Assembly (NCBI RefSeq): GCF_000429265.1
Contig: NZ_AUBN01000011.1
Span: forward strand, 1 to 64,000
Direction of reading: 5' to 3'
Length of the DNA stretch: 64,000 nucleotides
Origin: Actinomyces gerencseriae DSM 6844
GTDB taxonomy: Bacteria; Actinomycetota; Actinomycetes; Actinomycetales; Actinomycetaceae
Made by a program: the position numbers and the translations under genes. Under the pieces are notes generated by a model that did not search any database, was not told the origin of the DNA, and worked only from the letters and a program-made list of their open reading frames with translations. This document shows, piece by piece, positions 30,045 to 38,960 of this stretch. How positions within the stretch are numbered: the stretch's first letter is position 1; every line of letters starts with the position of its first letter.

Positions 30045-30986
30045 CTACGCAGCCTCCCAGAACGACCTGATCAGCTGCTCGCGGTCCCCCGTCCCGCACT
30101 TCCTCAGGATGTGGTGGACGTGCACCTTGACAGTATTCACCGACAGGAAGAGGGAATCGGCGATCTCCTTGTTGCCCTCACCCCTGAGGACCAGCAGGAG
30201 GACCTCGACCTCGCGAGCCGACAGGCCGTGCTTCTGCGCGAAGCACTGCGCGCTGCTCGCGACGAACTCCGCGGCCAACGGGTTGGAGATCGTCGGCAGC
30301 TCCTGGGCCCTTATCCGCAGGGTCCGCACGCAGCGGTTCAGCGCCCATGCGCCCATGCCGACGAACAGGATGTTCTCGCAGAAGTTCCGCTCGGGAAGAA
30401 TACCCGTGCTCGCCGGGATCAGCGTCAGAATCTGACCGAGGACGTTCTCGAGCACGACGAGGATGACGCAGACCGCGCAGGCCACGATGATCGGCCTGTG
30501 CACGCGCATACGCGCGCGTTCGGCCGGATCCTGCGAAGCGACGTAGTTCCGTACGATGTAGCCGATCAGCGTTACCGCCCCGACTCCCCTCATCGAGTAG
30601 AACACGAACTCGCGAATCCCCCCGAACGGCATGATCACGAGACTCACCGCCGAGCCGACCACGAAGACCGTGATGCCGATCAGCATCATCGGGGTGCGCC
30701 TGTGAAGGAACTCGAGCACGACGAGCCACGAGAAGAGAAGGAGTCCGGCCCCCAGCAGGATGGACTCCGGCGCGCTCGTGATCTCATAGACCGCCGTTCC
30801 CGTCAGCGGCGGGACCATTATTCTCCGGAATACGAGCGCCACGTCGAAGAAATATGTCGTGAAAAGGCCCGCCGACCACAGATAGATGCGGTGGTGGGTC
30901 ACCGTGAACGTTGATATGCAGGTGGAGGCGACCACCATCACGAAGAACAGGACGATAAGAGTGTACTGGAAGAGAGCCATCGGCAC
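30045..30986 (-). CDS. Membrane-anchored LuxR-family transcriptional regulator
   Basis: A 313-residue protein with about seven hydrophobic segments over residues 5-225 and a C-terminal LuxR helix-turn-helix over residues about 250-310 (HGLSAREVEVLLLVLRGEGNKEIADSLFLSVNTVKVHVHHI is the DNA-binding region). A short cytoplasmic linker with Cys joins them. Regulators of this layout, membrane sensor plus LuxR domain without a kinase, are frequent in gut actinobacteria (Eggerthella-type) next to genes for substrate use. It starts at GTG 30986 or ATG 30980, with GGGAG upstream. It follows the YfcC transporter by 153 bases and probably controls the arc island in response to a membrane-borne or external signal. 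Confidence 0.85.
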   Translation of the reverse strand: MPMALFQYTLIVLFFVMVVASTCISTFTVTHHRIYLWSAGLFTTYFFDVALVFRRIMVPPLTGTAVYEITSAPESILLGAGLLLFSWLVVLEFLHRRTPMMLIGITVFVVGSAVSLVIMPFGGIREFVFYSMRGVGAVTLIGYIVRNYVASQDPAERARMRVHRPIIVACAVCVILVVLENVLGQILTLIPASTGILPERNFCENILFVGMGAWALNRCVRTLRIRAQELPTISNPLAAEFVASSAQCFAQKHGLSAREVEVLLLVLRGEGNKEIADSLFLSVNTVKVHVHHILRKCGTGDREQLIRSFWEAA

Positions 30987-31139
30987 GTGAACTCCCGTCT
31001 CCTCTCGGACATCCTTGTCTGAAAACAGATGAACAATCTGATTGTCGGTCGGCAGGTACGACAGGCCCGACGAACGCGCCGCCGGGCGGTTCGCGGACGG
31101 CCGTCCCCCGGCACGCCCCGTGAACCACCCGGCTCGCGC

Positions 31140-32840
31140 TCACGCGTGAACGAGCACCTGCGCGACGAGCATCGCGCCCCCGAAGCCCAGGACGAACACT
31201 ACCATCGGCCACACGAATCTCAGCCAGTGCTGATACTTCATATCAAGCATCTGCAGGGTCGCCATCACGAGTCCGGTCGGAGCGAGGAAGAGCATCGCGT
31301 ACTGCCCCCACTGGTAGGCGCACACGATGATGAAGCGCGGGATGCCCACCGTGTCGGCCAGCGGGGCGAAGATCGGCATCGCCAGGACGGCGAGTCCCGA
31401 CGATGAGGGGACCACGAACCCCAAGACGAAGAAGATCAGCAGCATCACCAGGATGAACAGAGGGCCGTTGGTCCCCTCGACCAGGTGCGAGGAGGCGTTG
31501 AGCAGCGTGTCCGAGATCAGCCCCTCGTTCATCACCAGATTGATCCCCCGGGCGAGGCCGATGATGAGCGACACCGCGACGAGCGACGACGAGCCCTCGG
31601 AGAAGGCGTCCACGAGCTGCTTCTCGCCCAGGCGGTCCTTGCCGGTCATCGCCAGGAGCATGATGATGATGGAGATCGCGAGGAACGAGGAGGCCATGGT
31701 CGGGAACCACCAGCCCTGCGTCATCACCCCCCAGACCATGATGACGAAGGCCGCCACGAACAGGACGAGGATGACCCTCTTCTGCCAGGAGAAGGACGTC
31801 CCCCCGCCCTCGGATCCCATGGCCCAACGCTCGTTGAACGACTCCCGGTCCTCCCAGGTGTAGGAGCTCGCCGGGTCGCGCTTGAGCATCCTGGCGTAAC
31901 GGTACAGATAGGCGCACACGACGACTCCGCCCACGACGCACCCCGCGACGCGCCACCACAGCCCATCGGTGAACACGATGCCGGCAGCGTTCGACGCGAT
32001 GACGACGGAGAAGGGGTTGATGGTCGACATCGTCGTCCCCATGGAGCCCGCGAGGAAGATCGCTCCGACGCAGATGATCGAGTCGTACCCCATCGCCAGG
32101 AATATCGGCACGAGGATCGGATAGAAGGCCACGGCCTCCTCCTCCAGGCCGCACGCCGTCCCTCCCAGGATCATGAGGACGGAGACCGCCAGGACGAGCA
32201 GGAACTCGTGCCCCTTCGTCTTCTTCGTCAGAGCGATCAGCCCCGACTCGAAGGCGCCCGTGGCCCTGACCACGCCGATCAGGCCCCCCAGCACGAGGAT
32301 GAACACGATGATGTCGATGGCCTCGATGGTGCCCTTGACCATCGACCCCGTGATGTCGCCGATTCCCTGCGGCTTCTGCGGCATGCGCTCATAGGTGCCC
32401 GGAATGGACACGGGCTTGTTGATGGAGCCGGATGTGAGCTTCTCGGCCTCGATCTTGACGCCCAGGTCGTCGAGGGACTCCTGGGTGGCGGGCATCGTCG
32501 TCACCTCACCGGTCGGCGAGGTGACCTGGAACTCGCCCGATGAGGACTCGTACGCGAGCTTGGAGTAGGAGCCTGCCGGCACCAGCCAGGTCGCCCCGAC
32601 CGCGATGACGGTGAGGAAGAAGAGGATGGTGAACGCCGAGGGGACGCGGATCCGGAAGGTCCGGGTACGGGGGGCCTCGGTCCCACGGGCATCGGTCGTG
32701 GTGGATGCCGCGGTCGTCGTCGGGTCGGTGGATGCACCGGGCCCGGCGGGATCCGAGGACTCCGCGGAACCAGGTGAATCGGTGGGATCAGTGGGATCGG
32801 TGGGATCGGTGGACGTCGTCGAATTCGTCGAATGTGACAT
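31140..32840 (-). CDS. YfcC/ArcD-like amino acid transporter
   Basis: A 566-residue membrane protein with about twelve segments, of the YfcC family (arginine/ornithine antiporter-like). After the first helix is a periplasmic loop, and then GGLIGVVRATGAFE, GGTACGLEEEAVAFYPILVPIF and GLARGINLVMNEGLISDTLL. Residues 1-60 are an odd tail of Ser, Thr, Asp and Pro with TDP repeats, encoded by a 9-base repeat on the + strand at about 32779-32816. It stands 96 bases after arcC, so arginine/ornithine or citrulline/ornithine exchange is the likely role. That assignment rests on the neighbours. The N-terminal ATG at 32840 seems right, but the repeat tail makes internal starts possible. Confidence 0.85.
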   Translation of the reverse strand: MSHSTNSTTSTDPTDPTDPTDSPGSAESSDPAGPGASTDPTTTAASTTTDARGTEAPRTRTFRIRVPSAFTILFFLTVIAVGATWLVPAGSYSKLAYESSSGEFQVTSPTGEVTTMPATQESLDDLGVKIEAEKLTSGSINKPVSIPGTYERMPQKPQGIGDITGSMVKGTIEAIDIIVFILVLGGLIGVVRATGAFESGLIALTKKTKGHEFLLVLAVSVLMILGGTACGLEEEAVAFYPILVPIFLAMGYDSIICVGAIFLAGSMGTTMSTINPFSVVIASNAAGIVFTDGLWWRVAGCVVGGVVVCAYLYRYARMLKRDPASSYTWEDRESFNERWAMGSEGGGTSFSWQKRVILVLFVAAFVIMVWGVMTQGWWFPTMASSFLAISIIIMLLAMTGKDRLGEKQLVDAFSEGSSSLVAVSLIIGLARGINLVMNEGLISDTLLNASSHLVEGTNGPLFILVMLLIFFVLGFVVPSSSGLAVLAMPIFAPLADTVGIPRFIIVCAYQWGQYAMLFLAPTGLVMATLQMLDMKYQHWLRFVWPMVVFVLGFGGAMLVAQVLVHA

Positions 32841-32936
32841 GCTTTCTCCGTTGAAAGTCAGTAGATCAATGGAAGGGACGGTGGAGAGCCGTGCGGGCGG
32901 ACTGCGGGGAGCTCCGCCCGCACGGCGGGAATGGGC

Positions 32937-33884
32937 TCACTGAGCGGTGATCCTCGTACCGACCCTTCCTTCGAGCGCCTCGCATGCGCGCTCGAGCGAG
33001 GAGATGATGGCGGTGCCACCGGCGGACCGTGCGGCGAACTCCAGGCACGCCTCGACCTTCGGGAGCATGGAGCCCTCCGCGAAGCAGCCGTCGGCGATGG
33101 CCCGACGGCACTCCTCGGCATTCATATGGTCGATCGGCCTCTGCGTCGGCCGGCCGTAGTCGCGGTACGCCGCATCGGCGGCGGTCAGGATCAGCAGGGT
33201 CCTCGCCCCGGTCTCCAGCGCCAGAAGAGCGGCGGACCGGTCCTTGTCGATCACCGCGGGCACGCCGACGAGCTCGCCGTCACGGCTGACGACCGGAATG
33301 CCGCCGCCTCCCGAGGCCACGACGACGCTCCCCCCATCGACGAGGCTCTTGATGACCCCGGACTCGATGATTCTCACGGGGGCGGGGGAGGCCACGACCC
33401 ATCGCCATCCACGGCCGGAGTCCTCGACGAAGACCTTCCCCGTCGCCGCCATCTCCCTGCGAGCCTCCTCCTCGCCGAAGAAGGCGCCGACGGGCTTCGT
33501 CGGGTGCGCGAAAGCCGGATCGTCCTCATCGACGAGGGTCTGGGTGATGAGGGACAGGCAGTCCCTCTCGATTCCCCGACGACGCATCTCGTTCCCGATC
33601 GCCTCCTGGAGATGGTAGCCGATGTATCCCTGGGACATGGCACCGCACTCGGGGAAGGGGATGGGCGGAGTGCCCTTGACAGCATGAGAGGTATCGGTCG
33701 CCACCTTGATCATACCGACCTGCGGCCCGTTGCCGTGCGTCACGACGACGTCCTGACCGGTATGCAGAAGGTCCACGATCGTGGACGCCGTGATCCTGAT
33801 CAGGGAGAGCTGCTCCTCGGGCGTCCTCCCCAGGGCATTGCCTCCCAGGGCGACCACGATCCTGTCGCGCTTGTTGTCCGTCAT
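32937..33884 (-). CDS. arcC: Carbamate kinase (second copy)
   Basis: A 315-residue carbamate kinase. It has [45 protein letters not shown] and AVIDKDRSAALLALE. This is closer to standard arginine-deiminase-operon carbamate kinases than the copy at 289-1242. I prefer the ATG at 33884, which has GAGG nine bases upstream; the ATG at 33899 overlaps the arcB stop (ATGA) and cannot be excluded. It makes ATP from the carbamoyl phosphate released by ArcB. Confidence 0.94.
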   Translation of the reverse strand: MTDNKRDRIVVALGGNALGRTPEEQLSLIRITASTIVDLLHTGQDVVVTHGNGPQVGMIKVATDTSHAVKGTPPIPFPECGAMSQGYIGYHLQEAIGNEMRRRGIERDCLSLITQTLVDEDDPAFAHPTKPVGAFFGEEEARREMAATGKVFVEDSGRGWRWVVASPAPVRIIESGVIKSLVDGGSVVVASGGGGIPVVSRDGELVGVPAVIDKDRSAALLALETGARTLLILTAADAAYRDYGRPTQRPIDHMNAEECRRAIADGCFAEGSMLPKVEACLEFAARSAGGTAIISSLERACEALEGRVGTRITAQ

Positions 33885-33895
33885 CGTCCCGGGCC

Positions 33896-34891
33896 TCATG
33901 AGAGCGTGGCGTACATGACGGCCTTGATGGTGTGCATCCTGTTCTCGGCCTCATCGAAGACCTTCGACCGGCTGGACTCGAACACCCGGTCCTCGACCTC
34001 CATCTCGGTGACCCCGAACCTCTCCGCGATATCGGCGCCGATCGTGGTCCGGGTGTCGTGGAACGAGGGCAGGCAGTGCATGAAGATGGCATCCGCATCC
34101 GCCTTGTCCATGAGCCCCTGGGTGACGCGGTAGGGGCTGAGCGCCTCGATGCGCTGGGCCCACAGCTCGGCGGGCTCGCCCATGGACACCCAGATGTCGG
34201 TGTAGATCACGTGGGCGCCCTGCGCAGCGGCCTCCGCGTCGTCCGTCAGAACGACCGATCCTCCCGTGGCCTCGGCGATCTCGCGGCACGTGGCGATGAG
34301 AGACTCCTCGGGCATCTGCCCGACCGGCCCGCAGGCGACGAAGTGGAGTCCGAGCTTGGCGCACACGACCATGAGCGAGTTGGCCACATTGTTCCGCGCA
34401 TCGCCCATGAAGACGAACTTCAGGCCCTTGAGGCCGGAGGGGAAGTTCTCCTTGACCGTGAGCATGTCGGCGATCATCTGAGTCGGGTGGAACTCGGTGG
34501 TCAGGCCGTTCCAGACGGGCACGCCCGCGTTGGCGGCCAGGTCCTCGACGATGCTCTGGGCGAAGCCCCGGTACTCGATCCCGTCGTACATTCGACCGAG
34601 AACACGGGCCGTGTCCTCGATGGACTCCTTCTTCCCCATCTGGGACGAGCCCGGATCGAGGTAGGTCACCCCCATCCCCAGATCCCTGCCGGCCACCTCG
34701 AACGAGCAGCGGGTCCGCGTCGAGGTCTTCTCGAACAGCAGGACGATGTTCTTGCCCTCGAGATAGCGGTGCGGGGTCCCGGTCAGCTTGAGGCGCTTGA
34801 ACTGCGCCGACAGGTCGATGAGGTACCGGATCTCATCAGAGGTGTAGTCAAGGAGTTTGAGGAAGTTGCGGCCCGAGAGGCTGATGGGCAT
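33896..34891 (-). CDS. arcB: Ornithine carbamoyltransferase, catabolic
   Basis: A 331-residue OTC. The carbamoyl phosphate motif is STRTRCSFEVA, HPTQM follows, the ornithine loop is DIWVSMGEP, and HCLPSFHD carries the catalytic Cys. No arginine deiminase (arcA) is found in the island, so citrulline may be its starting point, or arcA is elsewhere. The ATG at 34891 has AAAGG seven bases upstream. It heads the island operon and has a CRP-like site in its upstream region (35034-35049). Confidence 0.95.
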   Translation of the reverse strand: MPISLSGRNFLKLLDYTSDEIRYLIDLSAQFKRLKLTGTPHRYLEGKNIVLLFEKTSTRTRCSFEVAGRDLGMGVTYLDPGSSQMGKKESIEDTARVLGRMYDGIEYRGFAQSIVEDLAANAGVPVWNGLTTEFHPTQMIADMLTVKENFPSGLKGLKFVFMGDARNNVANSLMVVCAKLGLHFVACGPVGQMPEESLIATCREIAEATGGSVVLTDDAEAAAQGAHVIYTDIWVSMGEPAELWAQRIEALSPYRVTQGLMDKADADAIFMHCLPSFHDTRTTIGADIAERFGVTEMEVEDRVFESSRSKVFDEAENRMHTIKAVMYATLS

Positions 34892-35023
34892 GGTCGCACC
34901 TTTCTTGCAGTGCACGATCCCGGACGCACGGCGACGCCCGGAAGCGGTCACATCATCGTGACCCGCAGGACGGAACCTTCCGAAGACGGCCAGCGGATGC
35001 GCAAGGATTACTCGGGTACTAAT

Positions 35024-35067
35024 CGGGTTTATATGTGATAGCAGTCACTAGTACCGGTATAAATCCG
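35024..35067 (-). promoter_or_regulatory. arcB promoter region: CRP/GlxR-like site inside a longer inverted repeat
   Basis: TGTGATAGCAGTCACT (35034-35049) matches the CRP-type consensus TGTGA-N6-TCACA at nine of ten defined positions. It is flanked by CGGGTTTATA (35024-35033) and TATAAATCCG (35058-35067), inverted repeats of each other with one mismatch. On the minus strand the inner arm offers a TATAAA that could be the -10 element of arcB. The regulator would then sit at or just above the core promoter. Actinobacteria use GlxR/Crp at such sites; which protein binds is unknown. Confidence 0.6.
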
Positions 35068-35136
35068 AACGTCGCCGGAGATTCAGGTGCTCGAGACCCG
35101 GACGGGCGCCGTGCAGCGAGCCCGGTGCCAGTCCTC

Positions 35137-35166
35137 GGCCCCGATCCTCATCCCGAGGTCGGGGCC
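35137..35166 (-). terminator. Hairpin over the end of the aroK-like gene
   Basis: GGCCCCGA (35137-35144) and TCGGGGCC (35159-35166) form a perfect 8-bp stem, continued inside by CCTC/GAGG with a 5-base loop. It spans the stop codon of the aroK-like gene and would separate the aro operon from the arc island downstream. Confidence 0.6.
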
Positions 35167-35732
35167 GCCCGACTCGCGTCGATCGCGACGACGACCTCCT
35201 GCGGTGTCGTCTCCGTGGTGTCGATCTGCACGGACGCGAGCTCGCGGCACGCGGTCTCACGGGTGCGCAGCATCTGGACGAACTCATGATGAACATGGCC
35301 CAGCGCCACCGAGCGCGGCGCGTCCAGGCCGTTGCGGGAGGCCAGCCGTCGGATGGTCGCCGTCAGGGCGATGACGCGGCCGCCCTCCTCGACCAGGACG
35401 TGCAGGGCCTCCCGGACCCGCTCGTCCTCCAGGCAGCCCGAGCCGAGCGCCACGACGCGTCGACGGCGCCCGGCCTCGGCGAGAAGCCCGAGCGCCGTCT
35501 CCGCCTCCGCCCGGCGGTAGCGGGTCTCGGGCACCATCACGAGTGCCAGGTCCTCGGGCGCGTCCAGCTCCTGCGCAACGGTCTCGGCGAGGTCCGAGAC
35601 CGGCGCGCCCCACGAGGCCGCCAGAGCGCGCCCGACGGTCGTGCAGCCGGCGCCCGGCGGGCCGACGAGGACGACGGATCCGGTGGGCCGAGGCACGGAG
35701 GCTGCATCGATCGCCCCGCCCGCGTCGATCAT
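35148..35732 (-). CDS. Degenerate shikimate-kinase-like protein, Walker A lysine replaced
   Basis: A 194-residue protein resembling shikimate kinase but lacking its key residues. The P-loop reads GPPGAGCTT (residues 24-32) with Cys30 where the essential Lys should be. The shikimate-binding DxD is SDL, and the GGG loop is GSG (VVALGSGCLED). It follows the intact aroK-aroB fusion by seven bases, with GGAGGGG as ribosome binding site. It is thus either a decaying duplicate of aroK or a pseudo-kinase with a different role. The frame is open over its full length, which argues that it is still expressed. I give no symbol. Confidence 0.8.
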   Translation of the reverse strand: MIDAGGAIDAASVPRPTGSVVLVGPPGAGCTTVGRALAASWGAPVSDLAETVAQELDAPEDLALVMVPETRYRRAEAETALGLLAEAGRRRRVVALGSGCLEDERVREALHVLVEEGGRVIALTATIRRLASRNGLDAPRSVALGHVHHEFVQMLRTRETACRELASVQIDTTETTPQEVVVAIDASRAAPTSG

Positions 35733-35739
35733 GCCCCGG

Positions 35740-37629
35740 TCACCCCTCCGCCCCGGTCACCGCCTCGTGGGCCCCGTGCAGCACCGCGGAGTCGGGGACG
35801 ACGCCACGAACGGGGCGGGCGACGTCGTCGAGGAGAACCATGCGGATCGCCCCGCCGCGGACCTTCTTGTCCGAGCGCATGATCTCCAGGAGCTCCTCGA
35901 AGCGCCCGGCCCCCTCGGGGAAGGTCACCGGCAGCCCGACCATGGCGAACGCCTGGCGGTGCAGGGCCAGGAGGTCGCCGCTCAGGCGTCCCATGCGGTG
36001 GGCGACCTCGGCGGCGAACACGCATCCGAGCGCGACCGCCTCACCGTGGCGCCACCGGTGGGCGGTCGCCGTCTCCACGGCGTGGGCGTAGGTGTGCCCG
36101 TAGTTCAGGATCTCCCGCGGGCCCGTCTCGACGAGATCCTCCCCCACCACGGAGGCCTTGACGGCCACGGAGCGGGCGACCAGCTCGGCGAGCGCGGGCG
36201 ACTCCCACCGGGCGAGATCGGCGGGATCGGCCATGACACGGTCGAGGATGACGGGATCGGCGATGAACCCGCACTTGACGACCTCCCCCAGCCCCGCCCG
36301 CAGCTCCTGGGGCGCGAGCGTCCCCAGGGCCGCCAGGTCGCACACGACCGCGGAGGGCGAGTGGAAGGCGCCCACCAGATTCTTGCCCGCGGCGGTGTCG
36401 ATGCCGGTCTTCCCCCCCACGGCCGCGTCGACCATGGCCAGGAGGGTGGTGGGGACATGGACGACCGGTACGCCCCGTAACCAGGTGGCGGCGGCGAAGC
36501 CGACGAGGTCGGTCGTCGCGCCCCCGCCCACGGCGACGACGCAGCCGTCGCGCCCCATGCGCATCTGCCCGAACCGCTCCCAGAGCGCGTCCAGGGCGGT
36601 ACTGGTCTTGGAGTCCTCCCCACCGGGGACGGTGATCCGCTCGACCGTCAGCCCCGTGCCGCGCAACCCGTTCTCGTACAGTCCGGCACGGGAGTCCAGC
36701 TCGGGGGCGTGGACGAGCGCTACGCCCCCGGCGCCCCCGCCAACGGCCCCGGCGACGCCGCGCACGACCTCGTCGATCAGATCCTGGCCGACCACGACCT
36801 CGTAGGGCGGCGCGGTCGTCACCGTCAGGCGCAGTCGCCCGTCGGCTCCGATGCGCCCGGGGGGCAAAGGACTCGGCGGGGACATGGGGGCGTCGTCGTC
36901 GGTCGCGCTCGGCCGCGGCGTACGGGGGCTCCGACCGGCGCGGGGGGCCGAGGCGGTCAGCCCCGCCAGCGCCCGGGCGGTGTGCGGCGCCTGGGCCCCC
37001 AGGCCCACCAGGATGAGCGCCGCCACCTGTTGGGGAGTCAGGCCATCGGTGGGCACGGTCAGGGTGGCGACCTCGGCGTACAGGGGCGCACGCCGGGCGT
37101 GGAGGGCCTCCATGCGCGCCAGGACCGCATCGCCTCTGCCCGGTCCCCCACGATCCGCGCGCGCTGCCCCTCGCTCAGCGCGCAGCGCATCCTCGGTCGT
37201 ATCGGAGTCCGCCTCGGGAGCCACCAGCGGCCGGCCCGTGCCGTCGCCGACGTGCGCGGCGGCGGTCTCGGGGGACGCGGCCAGATGCACCACCGTGCGA
37301 CCGCGGAGCAGGGCGCGGTTCTCGTCGCGCAGGATGGCGCCTCCACCCAGCGCCACCACGCCCTGGGCCGGCGCCGGGGAGTCGAGAACGGCGCGCAGCG
37401 CGCGCGTCTCCCGCACCCGGAAGGCCTCCTCCCCCTCCTTGGCGAAGATCTCGGGCACGGTCATGCGGGCGCGTCGACGAATCTCCGCGTCGGTGTCGGT
37501 GACCTGCAGCCCGAGGGCCGTGGCGAGCAGCCGTGCCACGGTGGTCTTGCCCGCACCGGGCAGGCCCACCAGAACCAGAGGAAGGTGCTCCGGATCGAGC
37601 GCGACATGGGGAACGGGACGGCGGCTCAT
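35740..37629 (-). CDS. aroKB: Shikimate kinase / 3-dehydroquinate synthase fusion (AroK-AroB)
   Basis: A 629-residue fusion of two shikimate-pathway enzymes. Residues 1-200 are shikimate kinase with the P-loop GLPGAGKTT (Lys28), DTDAEI and [11 protein letters not shown] linker rich in Pro, Arg and Asp follows (about 215-260). Residues from 260 on are 3-dehydroquinate synthase with [44 protein letters not shown] and [11 protein letters not shown]. No stop or frameshift separates the two, but an internal ATG at 36885 could yield AroB alone. The first ATG at 37629 overlaps the aroC stop and has GGGGAGGAG six bases upstream. In most actinobacteria aroK and aroB are neighbouring separate genes. 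Confidence 0.93.
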   Translation of the reverse strand: MSRRPVPHVALDPEHLPLVLVGLPGAGKTTVARLLATALGLQVTDTDAEIRRRARMTVPEIFAKEGEEAFRVRETRALRAVLDSPAPAQGVVALGGGAILRDENRALLRGRTVVHLAASPETAAAHVGDGTGRPLVAPEADSDTTEDALRAERGAARADRGGPGRGDAVLARMEALHARRAPLYAEVATLTVPTDGLTPQQVAALILVGLGAQAPHTARALAGLTASAPRAGRSPRTPRPSATDDDAPMSPPSPLPPGRIGADGRLRLTVTTAPPYEVVVGQDLIDEVVRGVAGAVGGGAGGVALVHAPELDSRAGLYENGLRGTGLTVERITVPGGEDSKTSTALDALWERFGQMRMGRDGCVVAVGGGATTDLVGFAAATWLRGVPVVHVPTTLLAMVDAAVGGKTGIDTAAGKNLVGAFHSPSAVVCDLAALGTLAPQELRAGLGEVVKCGFIADPVILDRVMADPADLARWESPALAELVARSVAVKASVVGEDLVETGPREILNYGHTYAHAVETATAHRWRHGEAVALGCVFAAEVAHRMGRLSGDLLALHRQAFAMVGLPVTFPEGAGRFEELLEIMRSDKKVRGGAIRMVLLDDVARPVRGVVPDSAVLHGAHEAVTGAEG

Positions 37630-38861
37630 CGATCTCCTCCCCGCCATTGGGTACGTTCGGCGATACGGGCGAGGTAGCCCTCGAGGTTGCGTCTGGCCTC
37701 GGTCACGCTGTCCCCGCCGGTCTTGGTCAGCAGCGCGTCCGCCAGGACGAGCGCCACCATGGCCTCCGCGATGACGGCACCGGGCACGACGGCGATGGTG
37801 TCGGAGCGCTGGTGCAGCCCGCGGGCCGCCTGTCCCGTGGCGAGATCCACGGTGTGCAGTGCCCTGGGGACGGTGGAGATCGGCTTGTAGGCCGCGCGCA
37901 CGCGTATCCGAGCACCGTTGGACATCCCCCCCTCGATACCACCGGCCCGGTTCGATCCGCGGACGACTCTCCCCGCCTCGACGCTCAGGATCTCGTCGTG
38001 GGCCCGGCTGCCGCGTCGTGCGGCCTCCGCGAAGCCGTCGCCGATCTCGACTCCCTTGACCGCCTGAATGCCCATGAGCGCCGCGGCCAGGCGAGCATCG
38101 AGACGCCGATCCGCCTCGACGTGCGTCCCCAGCCCGATCGGCACATCCGTCGCGATGACCTCGACCACGCCGCCGAGCGTATCGCCGTCCTTCCGAGCGG
38201 TATCGATCTCCTCCACCATGGCGGCCGACACCACCGGGTCGGTGCAGCGCACGGGGTCGTCGGTCAGTCGCTGCTCGTCCTCCGGAGCGGGGCGGGGCGC
38301 GTCGTCGGGCAGCGCCACCGAGCCGACCCGTACGACGTGACTGATCAGCCGAACGCCCGCCACCTGATCGAGGACCGCGGCCGCCACCGCGCCGAGGGCG
38401 ACCCTGGCGGCCGTCTCACGCGCGGAGGCGCGCTCCAGGACCGGCCGGGCATCGGCGAGGTCGTACTTGAGCGCTCCGGGCAGATCCGCGTGCCCGGGAC
38501 GCGGCCGGGTCAAGGGCCGGTTGCGGGCGATCTCGCGCTCATCCCCGGTGCCGGCATCGCGAAGAAGATCCGCCGGGTCGACAGGATCGGCGCTCATGAC
38601 GGTGGACCACTTGGGCCACTCGGAGTTGCCGATCCGCAGAGCGATGGGGCTGCCGATGGTGCGCCCGTGTCGGATGCCGCCGAGGACCGCGAGACGATCC
38701 TGCTCGAAGGCCTGGCGTGCGCCCCTCCCGTGGCCGAGTCGGCGACGCGCGAGAGCCCTCGCTATCCGCTCGCCCGTGATCTCGACACCAGCGGGGACGC
38801 CGTCCATCAGCGCGGTGAGGGCCTCGCCGTGGGACTCGCCGGCGGTCATCCATCGAAGCAT
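37626..38861 (-). CDS. aroC: Chorismate synthase
   Basis: A 411-residue FMN-dependent enzyme forming chorismate from [19 protein letters not shown] at the N-terminus, [13 protein letters not shown] and [10 protein letters not shown] are diagnostic. The ATG at 38861 fits the family; another at 38873 adds four residues. It lies between aroE and aroKB in the standard order. Confidence 0.96.
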   Translation of the reverse strand: MLRWMTAGESHGEALTALMDGVPAGVEITGERIARALARRRLGHGRGARQAFEQDRLAVLGGIRHGRTIGSPIALRIGNSEWPKWSTVMSADPVDPADLLRDAGTGDEREIARNRPLTRPRPGHADLPGALKYDLADARPVLERASARETAARVALGAVAAAVLDQVAGVRLISHVVRVGSVALPDDAPRPAPEDEQRLTDDPVRCTDPVVSAAMVEEIDTARKDGDTLGGVVEVIATDVPIGLGTHVEADRRLDARLAAALMGIQAVKGVEIGDGFAEAARRGSRAHDEILSVEAGRVVRGSNRAGGIEGGMSNGARIRVRAAYKPISTVPRALHTVDLATGQAARGLHQRSDTIAVVPGAVIAEAMVALVLADALLTKTGGDSVTEARRNLEGYLARIAERTQWRGGDR

Positions 38862-38960
38862 GGGGCTGATCATCCCACATCGCTTCACTCGCACGGCCGA
38901 CGCCGCGCAGGACGGCGGGAGGACGCGCGGCGAGGGCAACGGCGTTCCGAGCCGATGGCC

